DNA of 64,000 nt from the NCBI RefSeq assembly GCF_036208045.1, contig NZ_CP121472.1, positions 3,421,531 through 3,485,530 on the forward strand, given 5' to 3'. The position numbers and the translations under genes were made by a program. Below the pieces are notes generated by a model. That model saw only the letters and a program-made list of their open reading frames with translations. It was not told the DNA's origin and did not search any database. Numbering within the stretch: the first letter of the stretch is position 1; each line of letters opens with the position of its first letter. This document shows, piece after piece, positions 1 through 10,886 of this stretch. This stretch comes from Thiorhodovibrio winogradskyi. GTDB taxonomy: Bacteria > Pseudomonadota > Gammaproteobacteria > Chromatiales > Chromatiaceae.

Positions 1-825
1 GTCGGCCAATGTATCGCTCTCCGCCTGGGTAAGCTGATCCCGGGCGGCGCGACGCGCGCTCACCACCGCGCCCAGCTCCTTGGTGATGGCTGCCATGCGT
101 CGGGTCGCGGTCTTCAGGCGGGTCTCTGCCACCTCCTCGCTGGCCTGTGTCAGAACCAGCTCGGCGAGCTGTTGATCAAGCAAAGAGACTGGAAAAGGCG
201 GCTCCAGAGCGACGCCTTGCTCATCAAGGTTTGCCAGCTGCTCGTCCCGCTGCGTAACCTCCTCCTTGACGCCGATGAGGCGTTCGGCCAGTGTGGCGCG
301 TCGTTGCACCACAACGCGCAGCTGGTGCAGCAATTCGATCCGTTGCGCGATGTTTTCCACCCCCGCGCTCAAGTCCGCGGCCGTTTTATTGATCTCGGTC
401 GCGGAGATGTCGTCTTGAGCAGATATCTCTTCTCCCGTGTCCGCTTCCTCGCTAACCGCCGCAGCCGCTACTTTGACTGCGGCGAGTCGCTCTTTGGCCT
501 CATCATGCCTGGGTTCGAGCTCGGCAAGTCTGGCATCGATCAAAGCAAGCGTGCTCTGGAAATCATTCGCCGATGACATTGGCTGGGGAAGGTCAGGCAG
601 CCCGATCGCGGCCGGGTTGAATGTTAGAACTTGGTAATCCAGCTTTGAGTCGGGCACGGAGCTGGAATCGGAATCGCGACCATCGGCTCTGGATGAATCG
701 CTGGGTCTTGATGGACTCGCGGGAGATTCCGCGTCCGTTCCAGTCGATGATTCTGTGTTCTGTGCGACAGCAGAGGGGGCTGAAAGAATTAGGAAAACAA
801 AGATGGCAATGGGTCTAATAAACAT
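1..825 (-). CDS. Secreted coiled-coil protein, probable N-terminus of a MscS/MscK-type mechanosensitive channel (partial, runs off left edge)
   Basis: An open minus-strand frame of 275 codons starts at an ATG at 825, five bases after a GAGGA ribosome-binding site, and reaches the first base of the window without a stop. Residues 1-21 form a clear signal peptide (hydrophobic IAIFVFLIL, cleavage after AVA). A low-complexity Ser/Asp/Pro linker follows, then long Glu/Ala/Leu/Arg-rich helices typical of a periplasmic coiled coil. A PPFPVSLLDQQLAEL segment resembles one seen in the large periplasmic domains of MscK-like channels. The channel itself would lie outside the window, so the family call is inference; export and coiled coil are seen directly. 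No partner gene is visible. Confidence 0.6.
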   Translation of the reverse strand, partial: MFIRPIAIFVFLILSAPSAVAQNTESSTGTDAESPASPSRPSDSSRADGRDSDSSSVPDSKLDYQVLTFNPAAIGLPDLPQPMSSANDFQSTLALIDARLAELEPRHDEAKERLAAVKVAAAAVSEEADTGEEISAQDDISATEINKTAADLSAGVENIAQRIELLHQLRVVVQRRATLAERLIGVKEEVTQRDEQLANLDEQGVALEPPFPVSLLDQQLAELVLTQASEEVAETRLKTATRRMAAITKELGAVVSARRAARDQLTQAESDTLAD

Positions 826-1278
826 GGATCCTCGGTGTTTGAGCTTGGCTGCGGGTTTGGCGAGGTACTGCAGGGCAAAGCTAAGTTAACCAATGCAACC
901 CCTGCCAGCGGCATAATTCAGTCTACCGAGAGGACGTGGCGGATGACAAACGCACTTGGGGCTTGCATAGGTTGCCAATTTGAGTCGCTCAAGGGGTGTG
1001 GAACCCGCTTCCAGCCACTTGATGACGCGCTGGGAGGCACATCTACTTGATTACCGGACCGGCAACCTGGCGCACCGTAAAGCGAAATTTGAACTAGCCG
1101 TGTGGCGCAATGTTCTGACCAAATCGGATCTGAACTCTGTTTGGTGGGGTTGGAAGCGGTGAGTTCTGGCTTGGAATCCAACTCGTGCCACTCCATATCT
1201 CAGGATAAGCCTGAAATGTTGTTGACGAGGCCTTCTTGTTTTCAGCTATGGCACCTGTCGCGGTGAGAAGGAGGATGT
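826..1278. other. Intergenic stretch between two outward-reading genes
   Basis: About 450 bases between the divergent left-edge gene and the glutathione peroxidase gene. Several short ORFs exist on both strands, but none has family-like sequence, a good ribosome-binding site or coding character. Promoters for both flanking genes must lie here; no consensus site stands out. Confidence 0.4.
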
Positions 1279-1830
1279 ATGGAAAGGTTGCTGACATCGA
1301 TCTTGATTATGGGAGGTATGCTCATGGTGGATCATGTAAAGGCCGAGCAGAACTGTGCTCCGGCTCTAGATTTCGAGGTTCGACGCTTGGCCAGCGACGA
1401 GACCATCAAACTGTGCGATGAGTTCGGCGGCAAGGTGATTCTGATGGTCAATACCGCGAGCAAATGCGGCTTTACCGGCCAGTACGAAGGACTTGAGGCG
1501 CTTTACGATAAATACCGCGAACGCGGCTTTGTGGTGCTGGGCTTCCCGTCCAATGACTTTGCCAATCAGGAACCGGCGGACGAGGAAAAAATTCAGGAAT
1601 TTTGCCGGCTGACCTATTCGGTTGAGTTTCCGATGTTCGAGAAGTCCCACGTCAAGAGGGGTAAGGCCAGCCCGCTGTTTCAGTCCCTGGCCGAGCAGAC
1701 CGGCGTCTATCCCAAGTGGAATTTCTACAAGTATCTGATTGATCGTGACGGTCGTGTCGTACAGGCTTTTGCCAGCATGACCGGGCCCGAAAGTAGCAAG
1801 ATGATCAAGGCCATAGAGCGACTGCTATAA
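1279..1830 (+). CDS. Glutathione peroxidase family protein, exported
   Basis: 183 aa with the glutathione-peroxidase fold signature. It has the NTASKCGFT active-site motif with the peroxidatic Cys at about residue 63 (Cys, not selenocysteine), the FPSNDF motif with a downstream NQEP glutamine, and PKWNFYKYL carrying the third catalytic position. Proteins of this family reduce peroxides with thioredoxin or glutathione. The first ~22 residues are hydrophobic and end in VKA, so this copy is probably exported to the periplasm or membrane-anchored, unlike the shorter cytoplasmic BtuE type. It stands alone, with no operon partner. A second ATG at 1321 (codon 15) is possible, but the longer start retains the signal segment. 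Confidence 0.9.
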   Translation: MERLLTSILIMGGMLMVDHVKAEQNCAPALDFEVRRLASDETIKLCDEFGGKVILMVNTASKCGFTGQYEGLEALYDKYRERGFVVLGFPSNDFANQEPADEEKIQEFCRLTYSVEFPMFEKSHVKRGKASPLFQSLAEQTGVYPKWNFYKYLIDRDGRVVQAFASMTGPESSKMIKAIERLL

Positions 1831-1997
1831 GGATCGCATTGCTGCCATACATCCGGCATTAATATCAGGATCCTCATGGTGCCTGTGCCTTGGTGGGATG
1901 CGCGTACCTCGTGGTCATCAATCAGACTCACAGTTTTGGCAGATGTTTGGTTTGGGACCTTCCAAGTCTTTGGCGAGGCGGCCCTCACTTTCGTGCC

Positions 1998-2170
1998 ACT
2001 CTCTACAATATCCACCACCAGCGCATCGGGTTGGTCAGCGAACAAGATTTCGAGATTCCTTTAGCTTGACAATTCAGTCATATTGCAGGGTGGTTTCGGC
2101 CATGGGTTCACCATCGCTCTCTGCATAGGGATCATCGGGGTCGATGCAAGCAAGGGGTTCATGGCTCAAT
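1998..2170 (-). pseudogene. Uma2-family (PD-(D/E)XK-like) gene remnant, N-terminal part
   Basis: The minus strand holds a decayed reading frame, DPYAESDGEPMAETTLQYD, which matches the usual start of Uma2-family proteins from phototrophs and cyanobacteria. A TGA replaces the expected next codon. The continuation, IVKLKE and then NLEILFADQPDALV, needs a frame change. Homology then stops, and the rest of 1831-1997 and 2171-2259 shows nothing recognisable. An AAAAGGAGA ribosome-binding site at about 2172-2180 still precedes the old start. The family name comes from remembered sequence similarity; the stop and frameshift are seen directly. Confidence 0.6.
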
Positions 2171-2259
2171 CTCCTTTTAGGTTGCGCTTTTTCGGGCAGG
2201 CAAACATTCAGTAGTCGCGAGTTGCGTGATTAGGAGTCTTGAGGCAGTGGTGGTTGCTC

Positions 2260-3582
2260 TCAGCGGTTCCGCTCTTCGGCGATGCGCTCGCCCCATGCGC
2301 GGGCCTCGCTCAAGACGCGCTCGGGCTCGAGCGTGAGCGGCTCGCCAGCGCGAATGACCTGCTGTCCGCTGATCCACACATGGCGAACTTGATGGCTGCT
2401 GGCGGCATAGATGATCTGCGAGCAGGCATTGTAGAGCGGCTGGGTGTGGGGGTCGCTGAGATCCAGGGCGACCAGATCAGCGGCCTTGCCCACTTCGAGC
2501 GAACCGGTTTCCTCTTCCAGGCCAAGCGCGCGGGCGCCATTAAGGGTAGCCATGCGCAGCGCGGTGGCCGCCGGCAGGGCCGAGGCGGACTGCGCCACGC
2601 CCTTGGCCAGCAGGGCGGCGGTGCGCATCTCGCCGAGCAGGTTGAGATCGTTGTTGCTGGCGGCGCCGTCAGTGCCTAGGGCAACATTCACCCCGGCCTT
2701 GAGCAGTTTGGTCACCGGGCAGAAGCCGCTGGCGAGTTTGAGGTTGGACTCTGGGCAATGCACTACATGAGCGCCGCTTTGCGCCAGGCGGTCAATTTCC
2801 TCGTCCCCGAGCTGAGTCATGTGGATGGCCACCAGCAGCGGGCTCAGCAGACCTAGGCGGTCCAGGCGCGCCAGTGGGCGTTCGCCATGATCGCGCAGTG
2901 ATTGGCTGACCTCGTCGCGGGTTTCGTGCAGATGGATGTGCACCGGCACCTGGAGTTCCTCGGCCAGGGTCGCGACCCGTTGCAGAGGTTGCTCGGAGAC
3001 GGCGTAGGGCGAGTGGGGCGCGAAGGCGGCGCGGATCAGATGATGCTCGCGATAGCGCTCGTGCAGGGACAATCCGCGACTGAAGTATTGCTCGGGATTC
3101 TCGGCATAGCGGGTGGGGAAGTCGACCAGGATCATGCCAATGATGGCGCGCATACCGGCCTCGGCGGCGACCCGGGCGGTCACCTCCGGGTAAAAATACA
3201 TGTCGTTGAAGCAGGTGATGCCGCCACGCAGCATCTCGAGCAGCGCCAGCCGGGTACCGTCGGCGACAAAGTCCGGATCGACCCAACGCCCCTCGGCCGG
3301 CCAGATATGCTCATGCAGCCAAGTCATCAGCGGTAGGTCGTCGGCCAGCCCACGCAGCAGCGCCATGGGGGAATGGGTGTGGGCGTTAATCAGGCCAGGG
3401 ATGAGCGCGTGACCGCGAAGTGTCAGGGTGGTTTTAGCTTGGATTTGCTCGCGTGCCTCGGCGCTGGGCAGCAAGGCGGCGATACGCCCGCGCTCAATGG
3501 CGATGCTGTGTTGCGCGAGGGTGCGGTCTTGGGCGTCGACTGGCAATATCCAGTCCGCGTGGATCAGAAGTTCTACGTCCAT
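2260..3582 (-). CDS. mtaD: 5-methylthioadenosine/S-adenosylhomocysteine deaminase
   Basis: 440 aa amidohydrolase. The metal site is shown by NAHTHS (residues 66-71), HIHLHE in the middle and GTDGAASNNDLNLL near residue 315. The overall pattern is that of MtaD/TrzN-like deaminases, which convert MTA to methylthioinosine and SAH to S-inosylhomocysteine. I chose the ATG at 3582 because AGAGG lies just upstream and the conserved MDVELLIHADWIL N-terminus starts there; the longer frame upstream to 3747 runs through the divergent promoter region. It is divergent from mtnA, and the two genes probably share MTA recycling. No anomalies. Confidence 0.93.
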   Translation of the reverse strand: MDVELLIHADWILPVDAQDRTLAQHSIAIERGRIAALLPSAEAREQIQAKTTLTLRGHALIPGLINAHTHSPMALLRGLADDLPLMTWLHEHIWPAEGRWVDPDFVADGTRLALLEMLRGGITCFNDMYFYPEVTARVAAEAGMRAIIGMILVDFPTRYAENPEQYFSRGLSLHERYREHHLIRAAFAPHSPYAVSEQPLQRVATLAEELQVPVHIHLHETRDEVSQSLRDHGERPLARLDRLGLLSPLLVAIHMTQLGDEEIDRLAQSGAHVVHCPESNLKLASGFCPVTKLLKAGVNVALGTDGAASNNDLNLLGEMRTAALLAKGVAQSASALPAATALRMATLNGARALGLEEETGSLEVGKAADLVALDLSDPHTQPLYNACSQIIYAASSHQVRHVWISGQQVIRAGEPLTLEPERVLSEARAWGERIAEERNR

Positions 3583-3731
3583 TCTGGCCTCTTGTGTGTA
3601 CCGCGAGGGTAAGGGAATAGGGTGACGGGAAATGCTTGATGGGGACTGGCAGGCTTGAGCAAAGCCAGCGAAAGGACTGACAATGGCGCCCCCCGGGATC
3701 AGCCCGCTAATTTGCCATAAGGGTCGGAAAC

Positions 3732-4793
3732 ATGGAAACCACAACAACCTTGGTCGCTCACCCGGATCATGCCGTTCTTTGGCATGACGAGCGTTTGTAT
3801 TTGCTCGATCAGCGCCTGCTGCCTGAAACCACAGCCTTTGTCGTCTGCGAGAGCGCCCAAGACGCCGCTCGGGCCATCACCGATATGGTTGTGCGCGGCG
3901 CCCCTGCAATTGGCGTGGCGGCAGCCTATGCCGTTGTCCTGGCAGCCCGGGCACGGGTGGCCGATGCCGGCAACCATTGGCGCGAGCGGATCGCCGAGGA
4001 CCTGCGGCAACTGGCCGCCGCGCGCCCGACAGCCATTAATCTCTCCTGGGCCATTGAGCGCATGCGTGCCTTCATGGCATCGCTGGATCATCTCGACCCG
4101 GTGCCAGCGCTGTTGGCCGAGGCCAAGCGCATTCATGCCGAGGACCTGGCCGCCAATCAGCGCATTGGCGAGCTGGGTGCCGGGTTGATCGCCTCCGCCA
4201 CGGCCGTGGTCACCCATTGTAATGCCGGTGCTCTGGCCACCGGCGGCTATGGCACCGCTTTGGGCGTGGTGCGCAGTGCCCATGCCGCCGGCAAGATCAC
4301 CCGCGTCTATGCCGATGAAACCCGCCCCTGGATGCAGGGCAGCCGCCTGACCGCCTGGGAGCTGATGGCCTCGGGTATCCCCGTGACCCTGCAGGCCGAT
4401 GGCGCGGCCGCCAGTCTGATGGCCAGAGGCGAGATCGGCTGGGTGATCGTGGGCTCTGATCGCATCGCGGCCAATGGCGATGTGTGTAATAAAATCGGGA
4501 CCTACGGGCTGGCCATCCTGGCACGGCATTTTGGCATTCGCTTCATGGTCGCGGCGCCCACCTCGACCATCGACCTGTCGGTCTCTAGTGGCGCCGAGAT
4601 TCCCATCGAGGAGCGGGCGGCGGACGAGGTGCTCGCTTGTGGCGGTAAACGCTTGGCGCCCGAGGCCGCCGAGGCACGCAATCCGGTGTTTGATGTGACC
4701 CCAGCGGCGCTGGTGGATGCCATTGTGACCGAGCGCGGCGTCATTGAGCAGCCCGATGCCGCGAAACTGGAACGCTTGATGGGGGGCAGCTGA
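3732..4793 (+). CDS. mtnA: S-methyl-5-thioribose-1-phosphate isomerase
   Basis: 353 aa, full length for the MtnA branch of the eIF2B-alpha/beta/delta-like superfamily. Visible signatures are [13 protein letters not shown] near residue 57, [18 protein letters not shown] with the catalytic Cys near residue 160, and [18 protein letters not shown] with the catalytic Asp near residue 240. It isomerises methylthioribose-1-P to methylthioribulose-1-P in the methionine salvage pathway. It is divergent from mtaD with about 150 bp between starts. The other salvage genes (mtnB, C, D) are not in the window. A long antisense ORF across it is a high-GC shadow. Confidence 0.95.
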   Translation: METTTTLVAHPDHAVLWHDERLYLLDQRLLPETTAFVVCESAQDAARAITDMVVRGAPAIGVAAAYAVVLAARARVADAGNHWRERIAEDLRQLAAARPTAINLSWAIERMRAFMASLDHLDPVPALLAEAKRIHAEDLAANQRIGELGAGLIASATAVVTHCNAGALATGGYGTALGVVRSAHAAGKITRVYADETRPWMQGSRLTAWELMASGIPVTLQADGAAASLMARGEIGWVIVGSDRIAANGDVCNKIGTYGLAILARHFGIRFMVAAPTSTIDLSVSSGAEIPIEERAADEVLACGGKRLAPEAAEARNPVFDVTPAALVDAIVTERGVIEQPDAAKLERLMGGS

Positions 4794-5043
4794 TGGGGAC
4801 AGTTGATGGGGGGAGCTAAGTGATAGCGGCGAGTTCATGTGCCGCGTCGAGAAATTGTTGGTTGACATGAAAAGCGCGCGCGGGAGATGAATCTGCGCTA
4901 TTCTGAGTTGGAAGGCAAAGTCTTTGTTTCTAAAGCTATTTGCTTATTTTCGAATAGGCTAATAAAGGCTTGCCGGCCAGGCGGCGGGCGTGATGCCCCG
5001 TGCCATGGCGAACGACAAAAAACCAACAAAGGAGGAGTGTCCC

Positions 5044-5385
5044 ATGTATGCAGCCCAACAATCCGCGCTTGGCGTTAGCTTTAACAAAAAAGGCTTCATG
5101 GCCGATTTTGGCGCCTGGAATCATGAGGTGGCCGCCGCCCTGGCGGCCGAGCAGGGGTTGGAGCTCAGCGAGTGCCATTGGGCGGTGATCGACTTTCTGC
5201 GCGATTACTATGAGTTCCATGAAATGCCACCGACGCCCAAGGTCCTCATTCGCGAACTTGGGCAGCGGCTCTCTCCTCACACGCCTTGCACCAAGCGCAA
5301 GCTCGAAGGGCTGTTTCCAGGTGGCGGCTGCAAGCAGGCCTGTCAGATTGCCGGCCTGCCGGATTATTACTGCCATTCCTGCTGA
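5044..5385 (+). CDS. DsrC/TusE-family sulfur-relay-like protein with altered C-terminal cysteines
   Basis: 113 aa. The start at 5044 follows AAAGGAGGAG with good spacing. The DsrC/TusE/DsrC-like fold is shown by HWAVIDFLRDYY (residues 45-56), PPTPKVLIREL and the C-terminal arm KQACQIAGLP. In DsrC, CysB (in KQAC) is followed 11 residues later by the penultimate CysA. Here Cys100 fits CysB, but position 111 is His, with Cys at 110 and 113 and an extra Cys at 96. It is therefore not TusE-like (one Cys) and not canonical DsrC; it could be one of the RspA/RspB-like paralogs. It converges on hynL 72 bp away. A role as a redox partner of Isp2 is inference. Confidence 0.85.
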   Translation: MYAAQQSALGVSFNKKGFMADFGAWNHEVAAALAAEQGLELSECHWAVIDFLRDYYEFHEMPPTPKVLIRELGQRLSPHTPCTKRKLEGLFPGGGCKQACQIAGLPDYYCHSC

Positions 5386-5409
5386 GACAGCTAAAGCAGC
5401 CAAGGGGAG

Positions 5410-5429
5410 CTGGCCACGGATGGGGCCAG
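5410..5429. terminator. Possible hairpin between converging dsrC-like and hynL genes
   Basis: CTGGCC at 5410-5415 pairs with GGCCAG at 5424-5429 in the 72-bp gap between two converging genes. A second CTGGC/GCCAG pair follows at about 5441-5455. There is no U-run on either strand, so any termination role is weakly supported. Confidence 0.3.
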
Positions 5430-5457
5430 TCTCGGACCGGCTGGCCAGAGTGCCAGA

Positions 5458-7196
<1,739 letters not shown>

Positions 7197-7200
<4 letters not shown>

Positions 7201-8507
7201 GAGGGCTCTCCTTCAACCAGATGCTCGGCGATCATTTCGGTCAGCCCGACCACCGGGATGTCCATGGTGTATTCCTCCAGGCCTTCCTCAAGCTGAGTGC
7301 GGCAGGTCGCGCACATGGTTACCAGCCGATCCGGGCGGATTTCCTCGATCTGCGCCTTCTTGCGGCGGAAGGCGGCCATTTTCAGCTCCTCGGCGCGTTC
7401 GTTGGAGCTGACGCCGCCGCCGGCGCCGCAGCACCATTGGTACTTGCCGTGCTCCTTCATGTCGATGAAGTTCTCGGCGACCAGCTTCATCAGGTGGCGC
7501 TGCTGCTCGATCACGCCGCTCTTGCGCGCGAGATTGCAGGGGTCGTGCATGCTGAGCCGATCCGTCTCCATGCCCTCGGTGCGCAGCCGGCCGTCGGCGC
7601 GCAGTTGATCGAGCACCTCGATGATATGGAAGACTTTGAAGGGATAGGCGCGGCCGATCACATTCGGCCCTTCCCAGCGGATGCCGGTATAGGCATGGCC
7701 GCACTCGGGGCTGATGACATTCTTCACCCCGAGCTTGACCGCCGCGTCCACCACCCGCTGCACCAGCACGGCGGCGATGTCCTTGGAGCCAATCTGCACC
7801 CCGGCATTGGTGGCCTCGAAGCACTCCTGGCTGAGCGTCCAGGACACCTCGGCATGGTCGAAGATCTTGGCGATGGCTTCCAGATACTCGGGGAAGTTGA
7901 TGATCTCCATCGAGGACAGCAGCACCAGGTAATCGGCGCCGGCCTGGTCGATGGGCACCGTCAGGCCGCTGGCGGTTTCCACATGCTTGATTTGCACATC
8001 CAGCGTTTTCCACTGCAAGCCCATGGGGCTGCCGGTATTGACCGCGCGCACCGAGGCGGCGATCAGCCCCTCGGGCGCGTGACCGGAGGCGACCATGCCC
8101 TCGCGCGTCTTGCGGATCATGTATTGGATGTCATTGCCCACCGGGCACACCATGGAACAGCGCCCGCACATGGAGCAGGAGTCGTACAGCAGTGGCTCCC
8201 ATTCCTCCAGCAGGGCGTCATCAATGGGCTGGCTGAAGCCCAGGCGCGTCTTGAGCTTGCCCCAGAGGGTGAATTCCCGTTCCCACAGACGGCGCAGGGG
8301 TTCGAGCTTATGAATCGGCGTGTATTTCGGATCGCCGGTTTCGACAAAAAACGGGCAGGCCTGGGCGCAAAGCCCGCAATGCACGCAGCTGGAGAAAAAC
8401 GCCGCCGTGGGCGCGTCGATTTCCTCGCGCCAGGCTTGCAGGCCGCGCTCCAGCGAAAAAGACGCCACCGTGGGTTCTGTTGTGCTGTTGATCGCTGTTT
8501 CACTCAT
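7197..8507 (-). CDS. isp2: Isp2, HdrD/DsrK-like iron-sulfur protein of the hydrogenase complex
   Basis: 436 aa. Two ferredoxin-type 4Fe-4S motifs come first, CVHCGLCAQACP (residues ~41-52) and CSMCGRCSMVCP (~111-122). Two CCG-type domains follow, including WCCGAGGG and CATC near the C-terminus, which in heterodisulfide reductase HdrD bind the catalytic cluster. No signal peptide, so it is cytoplasmic. In hyn operons it is the proposed electron acceptor on the inner face for electrons crossing through Isp1. It overlaps isp1 and hynL by 4 bp each, so the genes are probably translationally coupled. The resemblance to DsrK, the known partner of DsrC, is relevant because a DsrC-like gene lies next to the operon. 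Confidence 0.93.
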
Positions 8508-9163
8508 GATTGCACCCCCTTGCGGCCAAAGATGGCACCGTTATACCAGCGCGCGATAAAGGCCGTGACCATGTGGGTTAGCTTGGTGAAGGGCGCGACA
8601 ATGAGAAACATCTCCACCGACAGAATGTGCAGCCCCAGCACCAGCGGATAGGGGTTGATCAGCCGGTGATAGGCCAGATAGCCGGTCAGCACCGGCAGGA
8701 AGGTCAGCACCCAGACCAGATAATCCTCCGGCGTCGATAAAAACCGCTTGACCGGGTTGCGCAGTCGTTGCACCAGGGCGGCGACCAGCGCCACCAGAGT
8801 GATCACTGTGATGGCATCAATCAGCGGATTGGGCAGCGCCGGCCAGGCGATGCCGAAGGTCTTGCGGATCAGCTCCACATGGGGAATGAACAGGAAAAGC
8901 GCGGCGATGAAGCCGACATGCCAGAGGGTGCCGATCACCACATCAAAGGGCGCGCGTTCCCAAGTGCCGGGATCGGGGGCGAAGCGTCGATAGACTGTTT
9001 TGAAGCCACCGAGCACCGCCGAGCCGCGCGGCTCGGCATAGTTGCGCTTTTGCCCCAGGGCCAGCATCTCCACCAGCCGAATCCCGAAGCCCAGGGTGAA
9101 AATCGCGATGGCGAGCACCAGGAGCGGGCCGCGCACCAGCAGCAGAAAGTCCATGGATGTCAT
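8504..9163 (-). CDS. isp1: Isp1, DsrM/HdrE-like membrane cytochrome b of the hydrogenase complex
   Basis: 219 aa from the ATG at 9163, which overlaps the hynS stop as ATGA; longer starts would lie inside hynS. Five to six hydrophobic segments are visible (for example LLVLAIAIFTLGFGIRL, VVIGTLWHVGFIAALFLF, YLVWVLTFLPVLTGYLA), with His residues placed for b-type haem (LWHVGF, LGLHILSVEMFL). The NarI/DsrM-like cytochrome would pass electrons from the periplasmic HynSL across the membrane to Isp2. It is third in the operon. Confidence 0.92.
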   Translation of the reverse strand: MTSMDFLLLVRGPLLVLAIAIFTLGFGIRLVEMLALGQKRNYAEPRGSAVLGGFKTVYRRFAPDPGTWERAPFDVVIGTLWHVGFIAALFLFIPHVELIRKTFGIAWPALPNPLIDAITVITLVALVAALVQRLRNPVKRFLSTPEDYLVWVLTFLPVLTGYLAYHRLINPYPLVLGLHILSVEMFLIVAPFTKLTHMVTAFIARWYNGAIFGRKGVQS

Positions 9164-10257
9164 AGCTGTTGCTCCAGTTCCTCGGCGGTGATGGGGCGAT
9201 GCGCGCTGATCGCATCCGCCTTGGCACGGCGCGTCTTGACCACCGCCGCGCCACCGGCGGCGGCGCCGAGCAGACCACCGACGGCGGCCGTGGTGGCAAT
9301 ATCGCCCGTCGGCACCGAGAGCGCGCGATAAAAGCCTCCCGCGTCCCAAAAATCCGGCTCCGAGCAACCCAGGCAGGGATGGCCGGACTCAATCGGCCAG
9401 CTGGTGCCGCCGTTCCACTTCATGGTGGCGCAGGCGTTGTAGGCCATGGGTCCCTTGCAGCCGAGCCGATACAGGCACCAGCCCTTTTTCGCGCCCTCGT
9501 CATCGAAGGTCTCGGCGAACAGCCCCTTGTCGTAGAAGGGCCGGCGATAGCAGCGGTCGTGAATCGACTGGCCAAAAAACGCCAGCGGCCGGCCATACTC
9601 GTCCAACTCGGGCAGGCGGCCGAAGGTCAGATAATGCGCCAGCACGCCGGTGATCACCATGGGCAGCGGCGGGCAGCCGGAGACGTTGATCACCGGTTTG
9701 TCGCGCACCACCTTGGACACCGGCACCGCGCCCGTGGGGTTGGGATCAGCCATCGGCAGTCCGCCAAAAGCCGCGCAACTGCCGACCGCGACCACGGCGG
9801 CGGCGCCGGCCAGGGTTTCCTCCAGCATCTGCAAATTGCTGATCCCGGCGATGGTCGAGTAGCCCGGATTGGCGCCCGGCCCCGGCAGGGAGCCATCGAC
9901 CACCACCAGATACTGGCCTTCGTTGGCGTGCATGGCTTCTTCGCGCGCGCGCTCGGCCGCCTCGCCAGCGGCGGCTTGCAGGGTGTGGTGATAGTCGAGC
10001 GAAATGGTCTCCAGGATCAAATTCTCGAGCGTGGGCGCGAAGCTGCGCGTTAAGGACTCGGTGCAGCCGGTGCATTCCTGAAACGACAGCCAGATCACCG
10101 AGGGCCGGCGCGCCTGGCCCAGGGCCTCGGCGATGGCGGTCGCCGCCGTCGGAGGCAAGGCCAACAAAGACGCGGTGGTCACGCAGAACTTCAGAAAGCC
10201 GCGCCGGGATACGCCCTGGCGTTCGAGCGTCTCGCCGAGAGTCGGGCGATCATGCAT
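9160..10257 (-). CDS. hynS: NiFe hydrogenase small subunit with Tat signal
   Basis: 365 aa. A twin-arginine signal, SRRGFLKF with RR at residues 18-19, is followed by a hydrophobic stretch, so the folded heterodimer is exported to the periplasm. Cluster ligands include ECTGC near residue 62, GSCAAFGG, SGCPP and the C-terminal HPCLGCSEPDFWD motif. A hydrophobic, Gly/Ala-rich segment near residue 325 (AAVGGLLGAAAGGAAVV) could anchor the C-terminus in the membrane. The small subunit carries the Fe-S relay. It overlaps the upstream hupH-like gene by 8 bp and isp1 by 4 bp. Confidence 0.96.
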   Translation of the reverse strand: MHDRPTLGETLERQGVSRRGFLKFCVTTASLLALPPTAATAIAEALGQARRPSVIWLSFQECTGCTESLTRSFAPTLENLILETISLDYHHTLQAAAGEAAERAREEAMHANEGQYLVVVDGSLPGPGANPGYSTIAGISNLQMLEETLAGAAAVVAVGSCAAFGGLPMADPNPTGAVPVSKVVRDKPVINVSGCPPLPMVITGVLAHYLTFGRLPELDEYGRPLAFFGQSIHDRCYRRPFYDKGLFAETFDDEGAKKGWCLYRLGCKGPMAYNACATMKWNGGTSWPIESGHPCLGCSEPDFWDAGGFYRALSVPTGDIATTAAVGGLLGAAAGGAAVVKTRRAKADAISAHRPITAEELEQQL

Positions 10258-10738
10258 GGGGCTTACTCCCTGAGTCGGATGGGTTGGGAAAAAGGTTGGA
10301 TGCGAGCGCGGAGGTCAGAGCATCCAGCGCCGCCGGCAACGCCTCGGCCTGGGCCGGCAACAGCCGCGGCACCGGCGCGATCTCGATCTGCAGACCGATG
10401 CGCTCGTCCTCGCTGTCGCGATAATCGATCAGCCAGACGCCGCTGTAACGGGTTTCCCGGATATGCGTCGCGCCCAAGGCATCAATACTCGCGCGCACTT
10501 CGCCCTCGCCCAAGGCACCGAGCAACTGCTCCCGGTCGCCAGGGCCGAACGGCAGAGCCGCGAGATCAATGCAGCTCGGCTCGCCGGTTTCGATCAGCCG
10601 CGCGAGGGCGTGGCGGATTTCATGCAATACCGCTGACGCCGAGCCAAAGCGCGCCGACACGGGTGGGCAGCTTGGGCTAGGTGCCTGGCTGGGCGAGCTC
10701 TTGGTCGCGAAACTGGAAGAGAAATGCGCATCATCCAT
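10250..10738 (-). CDS. HupH/HyaF C-terminal-domain protein (hydrogenase accessory)
   Basis: 162 aa. After a Ser/Pro-rich N-terminus of ~30 residues, the body matches the HupH C-terminal domain: the HEIRHALARLIETGEPSCID helix-strand, GEGEVRASIDALG, then IRETRYSGVWLIDY and a run of IEIAPVP. HupH/HyaF-type proteins help assemble or protect the Fe-S small subunit during maturation. Full-length HupH is about twice as long, so this is a single-domain version. It lies first in the hyn operon and overlaps hynS by 8 bp, which supports a dedicated role. The start is uncertain within the low-complexity N-terminus. Confidence 0.75.
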   Translation of the reverse strand: MDDAHFSSSFATKSSPSQAPSPSCPPVSARFGSASAVLHEIRHALARLIETGEPSCIDLAALPFGPGDREQLLGALGEGEVRASIDALGATHIRETRYSGVWLIDYRDSEDERIGLQIEIAPVPRLLPAQAEALPAALDALTSALASNLFPNPSDSGSKPHA

Positions 10739-10886
10739 AGCCCTATTATCTTAGCTGCTCTGAAGCACGGCGCCTCTCTGCATGGCGAAAAATCAAACCA
10801 ATCCTTGACGAATATCAATTCGATGGACGGACATTTCCCCTGTCTGCCAGTTCGCAAGCCCAGATGTGGCGGGCTCGCTCGCGCCT

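Noticed and set aside
1725-2045. 106-codon minus ORF
   Set aside because: Only its first few codons (FADQPDALV) belong to the Uma2 remnant; the rest is unrelated read-through, overlapping the gpx 3' end.
3699-4868. 389-codon ORF antisense to mtnA
   Set aside because: Gly/His/Gln-rich shadow; mtnA motifs on the plus strand are unambiguous.
7221-8651. 476-codon plus-strand ORF over isp2
   Set aside because: Shadow frame of the Isp2 gene, which has complete Fe-S motifs on the minus strand.
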